Assembly: GCA_937916395.1 (NCBI GenBank) | Contig: CALFTN010000035.1 | Location: forward strand, 1 to 48,763 | Reading direction: 5' to 3' | Source: an uncultured Clostridia bacterium | Lineage (GTDB): Bacteria > Bacillota > Clostridia > Oscillospirales > Acutalibacteraceae | DNA: 48,763 nucleotides | In this document: one piece after another, positions 32,663 through 39,049 of the stretch | How the letters are laid out: each line of letters begins with the position of its first letter | Numbering within the stretch: the stretch's first letter is position 1 | The notes under the pieces: model-generated | Database searches by the model: none | Seen by the model: only the letters and a program-made list of their open reading frames with translations | What the model was told of the DNA's origin: nothing | Position numbers and translations under genes: made by a program

Positions 32663-33658
32663 ATGAAAATTTCTTATAACCATGAATCAATTCGCTTAAC
32701 TGGCAGATGGGATACACAAAACAAAGATTACGCGACTGCCACAGCAACAGGCAGTTATATTGAATTCTGTTTTAAAGGTACTCTTGCTACTGTTCTTTTT
32801 AACTGTGATAATAATAAATATCCTTTCCCACATCTTTGGGTGCAAATAGATAATGGCGACTACACAGAAGCTATGGTAGATAACTATTTAAAAATTCGCA
32901 CAAAAGAAGATAAAGAACACACGGTGAAAATTATTTTCAAGGGTACTGTAGAGGAATTCAGACGTTGGTTCGCTCCATTAGAAAACAAAATTTCATTTTG
33001 TGGTGTTATTACTGATACACCAGTTAAAATTAAAGAAGATACGAGAAAAATCATTGAATTCGTCGGCGATTCAATAACAGAGGGCGTTTTAACTGACGAA
33101 GATTATTACGGCGAAAACGGTGAAAATAAATTCTCAATAGGACAGTTCAACAGAGTTTATCAGGATGATGTTACTGCGACTTACGCTTGGCTTACTGCCG
33201 AAAAACTTGGTTTAAGACCAATTTTTATGGGCTATGGTGCAGTTGGGGTTACCCACTCAGGAATGGGTGCTGTGCCTAAAGCAGATGTAGCATATCCATA
33301 TAATTTTGACAATTCGCCTATCACTCACAAAAACAGCGATTATATATTAATAAACCACGGTGCAAACGACCGTTGGGGTGCACTCGAAAATTACCTTGAA
33401 AATTACAAGAAGCTTTTAGATGTCATTATTAAAATGAATCCACAATCTAAAATAATTTCACTTTCTGCTTTCTGTGGTGCATTCCACAAAGAGCTTGGTG
33501 AATTTATTGAAAATTATAATAAAAAGAACAATACAGATATTTTCTTTATAGATTCAAACGGCTGGGTTCCTGTTGAGCCACTTCACCCGAATCGTGCAGG
33601 ACACAAAACGATTGCTGAAAAACTAACACAAATATTAAGAACAGTTACTAACTCCTAA
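32663..33658 (+). CDS. SGNH-type carbohydrate esterase, CE2-like
   Basis: 331 residues with a beta-rich N-terminal domain (about 1-125; RLTGRW and GSYIEFCFKGT) and an SGNH hydrolase domain: Ser137 in GDSITEG, GYGAVGVTHSG, HGANDRWG, and the catalytic histidine in LHPNRAGH near 308. The two-domain layout fits family CE2 deacetylases, which remove acetyl groups from plant xylan or mannan. There is no signal peptide, so it probably acts in the cytoplasm on imported oligosaccharides; this is inference. The last codons and stop form one arm of a 23-pair inverted repeat. Confidence 0.83.
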   Translation: MKISYNHESIRLTGRWDTQNKDYATATATGSYIEFCFKGTLATVLFNCDNNKYPFPHLWVQIDNGDYTEAMVDNYLKIRTKEDKEHTVKIIFKGTVEEFRRWFAPLENKISFCGVITDTPVKIKEDTRKIIEFVGDSITEGVLTDEDYYGENGENKFSIGQFNRVYQDDVTATYAWLTAEKLGLRPIFMGYGAVGVTHSGMGAVPKADVAYPYNFDNSPITHKNSDYILINHGANDRWGALENYLENYKKLLDVIIKMNPQSKIISLSAFCGAFHKELGEFIENYNKKNNTDIFFIDSNGWVPVEPLHPNRAGHKTIAEKLTQILRTVTNS

Positions 33659-33680
33659 GTTAGTAACTGTTCTTAATATT
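33631..33680. terminator. Perfect 23-pair inverted repeat, bidirectional terminator
   Basis: Arms 33631-33653 and 33658-33680 with a CCTA loop; the arms begin AATATTAAGAACAG. The left arm encodes the last residues of the esterase. T-rich flank TTATTTAATT. Serves the convergent esterase and eutH genes. Confidence 0.8.
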
Positions 33681-33688
33681 TTATTTAA

Positions 33689-34762
33689 TTAAACTTTTAT
33701 CTTCTTCACCGCAAAGCCTGCCATTAAAATCGCAAGGATTCCTGCAACAAGCTTACCTACAATAACTGCTAAAATATGCTCACCATTGTAAGAAAGCGTA
33801 AATGCTAAATGGTCACCAAACACGAAAGCGCCTGAAACACAAAAAGCGAGATTCATAACTCTGCCCTTTTTATTCATTTTTCCAGCATTTTCAATAGTAG
33901 CAATGCTATTTGCAAGAGTTGCCACAAAACCCAAAACAGAAGCTTCATCAAGCTCTAATTTTTCGCCCAGTTTTTTAAATGGCTTATTTAAAAGCTTTGA
34001 AATTATTGCTATGAGTGGGAATGTACCTGAAAGTACAACACCAATATGGAATATTATTTTAAAGCCTTCGTTAATTGGTGTTGTTTTTTCTAAAATAACC
34101 CAACCTGTGAGATATTGTAAAATACCAATAGCAAGTCCACCAATAACCAAAACAAGAATTGCTTTACCTAAAATGCCGAAAACTTTAATGCACACCTGTG
34201 GTACTTTTAAAAGACCTATAACAATAATTACTGAAAAGAGAATACTTGGCACTAAATTTAAAATGAGTGTAAGAATATTTATGCCCATAAAAACGCCAGA
34301 AACAAAGCATCCGAATGGGATTGTGCTTATACCACAAAGAAGACCTAAAAATACATCTTTATGAAACTCTTTATTTATTGAGCTTATTGAAACGGGAATT
34401 GTAAATGAAATTGTCGCACCTAACATTGAAGCCACTACTAACCCATGAAATGAGCCTAAAAGCTCATCGTTGCAAACAGACTCGGCAAGTGCTGCACCAC
34501 CCATATCGTTTGCAAATATAATACCTGCTATTGCAGATGGGTCAAACCTTAAAAGATTTGCAACAGGTGTTATTACAGGCAAAAGCAACTCTGAAAGAGT
34601 CGGCGTTATTGTAATCATACCAAGCATTGACATTGTGAGTGGTGCTATTGTATGTATACCTTTTTCAAATTCATCACCCAGTTTTAAATGATCACCTGTT
34701 ATTTTATCTATTGCACCAATCAAAGCAAATATTGCCATTGTGACAGAGAGTGCGTATTCCAT
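33689..34762 (-). CDS. eutH: EutH-family ethanolamine permease
   Basis: A 357-residue polytopic membrane protein with about ten membrane segments. ALIGAIDKITGDHLKLGDEFEKG near the N-terminus, ANDMGGAALAESVC, and the C-terminal GFVATLANSIATIENAGKMNKKGRVMNLAFCVSGAFVFGDHLAFT match EutH, which mediates ethanolamine entry and is usually encoded in eut microcompartment operons. No other eut gene (eutBC, shell proteins) is nearby, so it is an orphan here and its substrate in this organism is uncertain. GGAG ribosome binding site present; hairpin array R2 lies just upstream. Confidence 0.87.
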   Translation of the reverse strand: MEYALSVTMAIFALIGAIDKITGDHLKLGDEFEKGIHTIAPLTMSMLGMITITPTLSELLLPVITPVANLLRFDPSAIAGIIFANDMGGAALAESVCNDELLGSFHGLVVASMLGATISFTIPVSISSINKEFHKDVFLGLLCGISTIPFGCFVSGVFMGINILTLILNLVPSILFSVIIVIGLLKVPQVCIKVFGILGKAILVLVIGGLAIGILQYLTGWVILEKTTPINEGFKIIFHIGVVLSGTFPLIAIISKLLNKPFKKLGEKLELDEASVLGFVATLANSIATIENAGKMNKKGRVMNLAFCVSGAFVFGDHLAFTLSYNGEHILAVIVGKLVAGILAILMAGFAVKKIKV

Positions 34763-34778
34763 AAAAACTCCTTTCGGG

Positions 34779-34953
34779 GTGAAATATTTTGCTAAAGCAA
34801 AATGTGAAATAATATATTTGACATTGTGAAATTTGATGCTAACACATCAAGTGAAATGAAATCCGCATTAACATTTGCATAGCAAATATTTCATTGCGTA
34901 AGCTATTTCACATTACGAAGTAATATTTCACTCGCCACAAGGCGAATTTCGTT
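34779..34953. repeat. Hairpin array R2: GTGAAAT words, 4 forward + 4 inverted
   Basis: GTGAAAT at 34779, 34804, 34826 and 34851; a 30-base centre; then ATTTCAT/ATTTCAC at 34888, 34905, 34925 and a partial word at 34946. Small hairpins between words include TTTTGCTAAAGCAAAA and TCGCCACAAGGCGA. Abuts the terminator of the minus-strand tRNA operon. An inverted relative (R3) lies at 35587-35760. Confidence 0.8.
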
Positions 34954-34989
34954 GAAAAAAGCCTTGTTCAACTGAACAAGGCTTTTTTC
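34954..34989 (-). terminator. Terminator of the tRNA-Gly/tRNA-Arg operon
   Basis: Stem GAAAAAAGCCTTGTTC paired with GAACAAGGCTTTTTTC across a short loop. On the minus strand it follows tRNA-Arg directly, and its T-run is TTTTTTC. Confidence 0.85.
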
Positions 34990-34990
34990 T

Positions 34991-35067
34991 TGGCGCGCTG
35001 GAAGGGACTCGAACCCCTGACCTACTGGTTCGTAGCCAGTCACTCTATCCAACTGAGCTACCAGCGC
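34991..35067 (-). tRNA. tRNA-Arg (anticodon ACG)
   Basis: Full cloverleaf read on the minus strand: acceptor GCGCTGG/CCAGCGC, D-arm AGCTCAGTTGGAT, anticodon stem ACTGG with loop CTACGAA (ACG), T-loop GGTTCGAGTCC, encoded CCA. A34 would be inosine by known TadA action. Confidence 0.96.
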
Positions 35068-35071
35068 AAAA

Positions 35072-35147
35072 TGGAGCGGATGACGAGGCTCGAACTCGCT
35101 ACCTCCACCTTGGCAAGGTGGCGCTCTACCAGATGAGCTACATCCGC
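35072..35147 (-). tRNA. tRNA-Gly (anticodon GCC)
   Basis: Minus strand: acceptor GCGGATG/CATCCGC, anticodon loop TTGCCAA with GCC, T-loop GTTCGAG, encoded CCA. Four bases before tRNA-Arg, so one transcript. Confidence 0.96.
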
Positions 35148-35160
35148 AAATGCAAGGCAT

Positions 35161-35189
35161 ATTATACATATAAAAAAGCCCATTGTCAA
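35161..35189 (-). promoter_or_regulatory. Promoter of tRNA-Gly/tRNA-Arg
   Basis: Minus strand: TTGACA (35189-35184), 17-base spacer, TATAAT (35166-35161). Consensus sigma-A. Confidence 0.88.
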
Positions 35190-35249
35190 GGGGTTTTTCT
35201 GCAAAAATAGAAAAACTTTTATTTTTTGAAAAATTTTTTAAAAAAACTA

Positions 35250-35278
35250 TTGACAAATACACTCTTTCACGATATAAT
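35250..35278 (+). promoter_or_regulatory. Promoter of tRNA-Met/tRNA-Glu
   Basis: TTGACA (35250-35255), 17-base spacer, TATAAT (35273-35278). Consensus sigma-A, divergent from the Gly/Arg promoter. Confidence 0.88.
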
Positions 35279-35340
35279 CATCGTGCTCAGTTGAGAGCGA
35301 CATCACTCTTTCAGCGGGTGAGTTTGTTGTTTTCATATAT

Positions 35341-35417
35341 GGCGGAATAGCTCAGTTGGCTAGAGCGTCCGGTTCATACCCGGCAGGTCGTAGGTTCAAG
35401 TCCCACTTCCGCTACCA
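35341..35417 (+). tRNA. tRNA-Met (anticodon CAT, elongator type)
   Basis: Acceptor GGCGGAA/TTCCGCT with a G1-U72 pair, D-arm AGCTCAGTTGGCT, anticodon loop TTCATAC, encoded CCA. Overall closest to Firmicutes elongator tRNA-Met. Two stem positions are mismatched: 27-43 (T-C) and 51-63 (A-C). Confidence 0.88.
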
Positions 35418-35477
35418 AGTCAACTTTCTTACCTGCTGGAGTGTTAAATATAGAAGAACCTCAGTTCTTCATAATAT

Positions 35478-35552
35478 GGCCCGGTGGTCAAGCGGTTAAG
35501 ACACCGCCCTTTCACGGCGGTAACACGAGTTCGATTCTCGTCCGGGTCACCA
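35478..35552 (+). tRNA. tRNA-Glu (anticodon TTC)
   Basis: Acceptor GGCCCGG/CCGGGTC, anticodon stem CCGCC/GGCGG with loop CTTTCAC (TTC), T-loop GTTCGATTC, encoded CCA. Follows tRNA-Met by 60 bases. Confidence 0.96.
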
Positions 35553-35553
35553 T

Positions 35554-35585
35554 GAAAAAAGCATCGCAATAGCGGTGCTTTTTTC
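35554..35585 (+). terminator. Terminator of the tRNA-Met/tRNA-Glu operon
   Basis: Stem GAAAAAAGCATCGC/GCGGTGCTTTTTTC with one T-G pair, loop AATA, T-run. Confidence 0.85.
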
Positions 35586-35586
35586 A

Positions 35587-35760
35587 ATGAAATTCGCCTT
35601 TCGGCGAGTGAAATATTACTTCGTAATGTGAAATAGCTTCCGCTATGAAATATTTGCTTCGCAAACGTTAATACGAATTTTATTTCACTTGATGTACAAG
35701 CATCAAATTTCACAATGTCAAAGACATTATTTCACATTTTGCTTTAGCAAAATATTTCAC
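35587..35760. repeat. Hairpin array R3: GTGAAAT words, 4 forward + 4 inverted
   Basis: Words at 35587 (ATGAAAT), 35608, 35628 and 35645 (ATGAAAT); a 30-base centre; ATTTCAC at 35682, 35707, 35729 and 35754. Homologous and inverted relative to R2. Stems such as TCGCC/GGCGA, AATGTC/GACATT and TTTTGC/GCAAAA are kept while loops vary. Begins one base after the tRNA-Glu terminator. Confidence 0.8.
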
Positions 35761-35806
35761 TAAAATTCAACGGACAATTCTCTTTTGAGAATTGTCCGTT
35801 TATTTA

Positions 35807-36049
35807 TCATTTCATTTCTTGCTCCAGATTATCAAAATCTTCTGTTGAAAAAAATTCACCTAAAGTTATATCCAGACCATCACAGAATTTCTTGATTGTT
35901 ATAATAGAAATATCACGCCTTGCTTCATCCATCATGCTATATGCTGTTGATGGGGTTACACCTGATAAATTCGCTAATTCATTTATTTTTATATTTCGCT
36001 CTTCGCATAATTCTTTAAATCTTTTTACAACAATATCCTTTACGCCCAA
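35807..36049 (-). CDS. XRE-family helix-turn-helix regulator
   Basis: An 80-residue DNA-binding protein: VVKRFKELCEERNIKINELANLSGVTPSTAYSMMDEA is a full Cro/C1-type HTH, followed by TIKKFCDGLDITLGEFF, the usual end of this family. No effector domain. TTG at 36049 follows GAGGTGA at good spacing; an in-frame GTG at 36058 lies inside that site. Just upstream is a strong palindrome that could be its own operator. No target gene is obvious; the metallophosphoesterase upstream runs in the same direction. Confidence 0.75.
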   Translation of the reverse strand: MGVKDIVVKRFKELCEERNIKINELANLSGVTPSTAYSMMDEARRDISIITIKKFCDGLDITLGEFFSTEDFDNLEQEMK

Positions 36050-36083
36050 GATTTTCACCTCAAGGATATTTTATATTTTTATT

Positions 36084-36107
36084 CGCATTTGCGTATACGC
36101 ACTTGCG
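36084..36107. promoter_or_regulatory. Extended palindrome upstream of the XRE gene
   Basis: Core TGCGTATACGCA (36090-36101), extended on each side by a CGCA/TGCG half-site after a 2-base gap, so four TGCG half-sites are arranged symmetrically. Likely autoregulatory operator; no clear -35/-10 could be assigned. Confidence 0.45.
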
Positions 36108-36146
36108 TAATCCAAAATATTATGCTATAATAGCATCGTTTTATAC

Positions 36147-36180
36147 GAAAAACAAAACAGCAACCCGAAGATTGCTGTTT
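36147..36180 (-). terminator. Terminator of the metallophosphoesterase gene
   Basis: Minus strand: AAACAGCAATC-TTCG-GGTTGCTGTTT (TTCG tetraloop) followed by TGTTTTT. Confidence 0.8.
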
Positions 36181-36189
36181 AAAACGCAT

Positions 36190-37908
36190 TTATCCTTTAA
36201 TATAACCTACGCCCTTAAACACAAATGAAAAAATCATCATCAAGGTTTCATAAATTTTATCCATAGTAACCTGCATTGACTGAGTTATATTTATAAAACT
36301 ATCAGCTGAGCTTGTTCTCGCATAACCTTTAATTGAACCCACATTATCTGCTACCTCATCATCATTTGCAAAGCAGTCGAGAAGCGGTGTTGCAAGGGCT
36401 AAAAGGAAGCATTGTGCCCCATGAGAAATACCTAAATCGAGCTCTAATTTTTTTGCTAAATCATCTGGTGGAGTTGAACCATAAAGTGCAGTAATAGCAG
36501 TTGCTGCTGCCATTAATTCATCTTCAGTAATCATTTCGAGTTCTGTGTCTAAAATAAGGCACATTGTTCTTAAAAGAATTGTCACATCTCTATCCATCAA
36601 TGGATAATTCTCTTCACCGGCATAGTGGGCAGAAACAAGCTCCGTTGCAACATCCCAACCATCAACATAATCGCTGTCAGGAATGTCTATTCCATTTGCC
36701 TTAGCCATTTCCTGCACGCCACCTTCACCATAAAGTGGTGTGTTAAGAATATCGTTTAAAGCGTCAATCGCTTTTCTTACAAGGTCATAATAAAATGCAC
36801 CTTTATCTATCCCTAATTGTTCATCCTGAAAACCACGTTCAAGACGCCATTCAACACCATTTTTAAGGAATTTCTTTGCATAAGCATTAAGACCTTTATT
36901 CATCTCAGCAATATGCTCTGGTGTATAGCCTTTAACATCTGTTAATAATTTTTCTGCTTCTATTTTTTCAATAGTAGCTATATCGTAATTAATAACTTCG
37001 TCAGACATTTCTACAATCCTGTATTGTAATGGATACATTGTAAGTGCTGTTGTTGCAAAGTCTGTAATCTGGTTACCCTTTGAGCTTGTGTAGGTGTTCG
37101 CATCACTACAATGCTCGTGACCTGTAAACACCACTTTTATACCAGCATTTGCAAATTTTTCGGCAGTAGAAATATGATTTCTTATAATAAAATCTTTACT
37201 TAAAAGCCCCTGAATTGGCATGTGGTCTAAAAGATTGTGATGCATCATAAGAATTGGGTATTTGCCATCAGCAAACGCTTTTTCTGCTTCTTTTACAACC
37301 CACTCTACTCTATCCTCAGTCATACCGTCACCTGTTGAACGGTTAATATCACAGCTATCTGTTGCAATAAGGCGATATTTTTCATTAAGGTCTGCTGTGT
37401 AAGATAAATTACCTTCCATTGTGCTGAGTGCTTCAGAAAAACCGAATTCATAATAAATTTCTCTGAACTCCTCAAGACTGGTTTCGCCTTCCTTTTCGCC
37501 CTTACCAGCATCATGGTTACCATTTATAACGTAAATTTGCTTTCCTGTTTCCTGTTCAAATTTTCTAAACTTTTCAACTACTTCTAAATGTTGCTGTTTA
37601 ACAGCTCTGCCTTCGTTAGCAATATCACCAGGAATTAAAACAAATTCTATTTTTTCATTTTCTGCACATTGATTTAAGAATTCATCAATAATATATCTAC
37701 TTTCATTTTCCATAGCAGCTCTGCGATTTGCGTAACCGAAAATCGGATCTTCTGAGAACCACTCAAGCTCTTCTTCCTGCAATTCATAATGCAAATCAGA
37801 AGCAACTGCAAAAGTAGTGTCCACTATAGACCATGCAGCACTTGCCGGCACAATACATCCAACTGCTACTATTGATAAAATAAGAACCAGCACTATTGTT
37901 TTTTTCAT
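36190..37908 (-). CDS. Exported calcineurin-like metallophosphoesterase
   Basis: 572 residues with an N-terminal signal peptide (about 1-24, cleavage near ASAA). Metal ligands of the calcineurin fold are in place: Asp38 and His40 in ASDLHY, Asp95 in IPGDIANEG, Asn131-His132 in NGNHD, MMHHN, and TGHEH. The C-terminal ~250 residues after the phosphoesterase domain are helical and not recognised. It probably hydrolyses phosphate esters or nucleotides outside the membrane. Ribosome binding site AGAGG; TATATT/TTGACA promoter upstream. It is a single-gene unit with a terminator. Confidence 0.83.
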   Translation of the reverse strand: MKKTIVLVLILSIVAVGCIVPASAAWSIVDTTFAVASDLHYELQEEELEWFSEDPIFGYANRRAAMENESRYIIDEFLNQCAENEKIEFVLIPGDIANEGRAVKQQHLEVVEKFRKFEQETGKQIYVINGNHDAGKGEKEGETSLEEFREIYYEFGFSEALSTMEGNLSYTADLNEKYRLIATDSCDINRSTGDGMTEDRVEWVVKEAEKAFADGKYPILMMHHNLLDHMPIQGLLSKDFIIRNHISTAEKFANAGIKVVFTGHEHCSDANTYTSSKGNQITDFATTALTMYPLQYRIVEMSDEVINYDIATIEKIEAEKLLTDVKGYTPEHIAEMNKGLNAYAKKFLKNGVEWRLERGFQDEQLGIDKGAFYYDLVRKAIDALNDILNTPLYGEGGVQEMAKANGIDIPDSDYVDGWDVATELVSAHYAGEENYPLMDRDVTILLRTMCLILDTELEMITEDELMAAATAITALYGSTPPDDLAKKLELDLGISHGAQCFLLALATPLLDCFANDDEVADNVGSIKGYARTSSADSFINITQSMQVTMDKIYETLMMIFSFVFKGVGYIKG

Positions 37909-37948
37909 AATGCTTCAACCTCTCTGAAGTTTATATCATACACATTTT

Positions 37949-37977
37949 AATATATCAAAATTACCATTTGTTGTCAA
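37949..37977 (-). promoter_or_regulatory. Promoter of the metallophosphoesterase gene
   Basis: Minus strand: TTGACA (37977-37972), 17-base spacer, TATATT (37954-37949). Confidence 0.65.
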
Positions 37978-38057
37978 TCTGCTCCCGAAATTTTCACGTT
38001 TGTTTATTACAAAATTATTAAGATATGTTAAGAAACAGTAAACTGTATTGAAAAATC

Positions 38058-38074
38058 TTTACAATAATTGTAAA
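38058..38074. promoter_or_regulatory. 17-base palindrome upstream of the ABC operon
   Basis: TTTACAAT-A-ATTGTAAA. A perfect dyad about 75 bases before the ATP-binding gene; operator candidate. A TATAAT at 38119-38124 downstream lacks a convincing -35. Confidence 0.35.
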
Positions 38075-38149
38075 ATCAAATTATAAAATGCAACAAAGTG
38101 TATTGAAAAATACTCATATATAATACATAACAGAAAGTCAGGTGACAAA

Positions 38150-39049
38150 ATGTTAGAGGTTAAATCTTTAACTAAAAAATTCGGCACATTCACCGCTTTA
38201 CAAGATATTTCACTCACCGTAGAGGATGGTAGTGTTTATGGGCTTGTGGGCTATAATGGTGCTGGTAAAACAACTCTTTTAAAAAATATTGCTGGTATTT
38301 ACAAGCCAGAAAGTGGCGAGGTTCTTTTTGACTCAGAGCCAATTTTTGACAATGAAATTAAAAAAGAAGAAATCTTCTTTATGCCAGATGACCTTTATTT
38401 TGGTGCTTACGCTACCATGAAGAAAATGGCAGACTTTTATAACGGATATTATAAAAGATTTAATTATGATACATTTAATAAATTAACTGACGCTTTTGGG
38501 TTAGACCCTACAAAGAGAATAAATGGTTTCTCTAAAGGTATGCAACGACAAGCAGAGATGGTTTTAGCACTCTCAACTCACCCTAAGCTCTTGCTTCTTG
38601 ACGAAAGCTTTGACGGAATAGACCCTCAAAAAAGAATTTTTATGAAAGGTCTTCTGAAAGAAGCTATTAAAGAGAATAATATGTCGGTTATTATTTCTTC
38701 TCATAATTTACAAGAACTTGAAAATCTTTGCGACCATATCGGCATCATAAATGGTAAAAAGATTTCTGTTACAGGAGCTGTAAGTGAACTTTCTTACGGC
38801 AAAACAAAATTCAGACTTGCATTTGCAAGACAATTTACTCTTGATGAATTCGAAAATATTGCTTGTGAAAATCTTATTAAAGATGGTCAGCTTGCACTCT
38901 TCACAGTAAACGGTAACACTGAAGAAGTAGAAAAGCAGATTGCTGAATTAAAACCTGATGTTACCGAAAAAATCAACCTTTCTCTTGAAGAAATATTTAT
39001 GCAAGAGATGAAAGGAGAAGACTATGACTACAAATCAATCCTCTACTAA
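38150..39049 (+). CDS. ABC transporter ATP-binding protein
   Basis: A 299-residue nucleotide-binding subunit. Walker A is in GLVGYNGAGKTTLLKN (about 33-48), the signature is GFSKGMQRQ, and Walker B is LLLLDESFDGID, with ISSHNLQELE after it. The last ~85 residues form an extra C-terminal part as in YtrB- and CcmA-like exporters. GGTGA ribosome binding site. Its end overlaps the permease gene by 26 bases. Substrate unknown; with its permease it forms a simple two-gene exporter or lipid-handling system. Confidence 0.9.
   Translation: MLEVKSLTKKFGTFTALQDISLTVEDGSVYGLVGYNGAGKTTLLKNIAGIYKPESGEVLFDSEPIFDNEIKKEEIFFMPDDLYFGAYATMKKMADFYNGYYKRFNYDTFNKLTDAFGLDPTKRINGFSKGMQRQAEMVLALSTHPKLLLLDESFDGIDPQKRIFMKGLLKEAIKENNMSVIISSHNLQELENLCDHIGIINGKKISVTGAVSELSYGKTKFRLAFARQFTLDEFENIACENLIKDGQLALFTVNGNTEEVEKQIAELKPDVTEKINLSLEEIFMQEMKGEDYDYKSILY

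Noticed and set aside
34903..35262. Open frame across the tRNA-Arg and tRNA-Gly genes
   Set aside because: It is the translation of two tRNA genes, a terminator and repeat sequence.
35341..35417. tRNA-Ile with lysidine-modified CAT anticodon
   Set aside because: The acceptor and body match Firmicutes elongator tRNA-Met, including the G1-U72 pair and the GGTTCATACCCGG arm.
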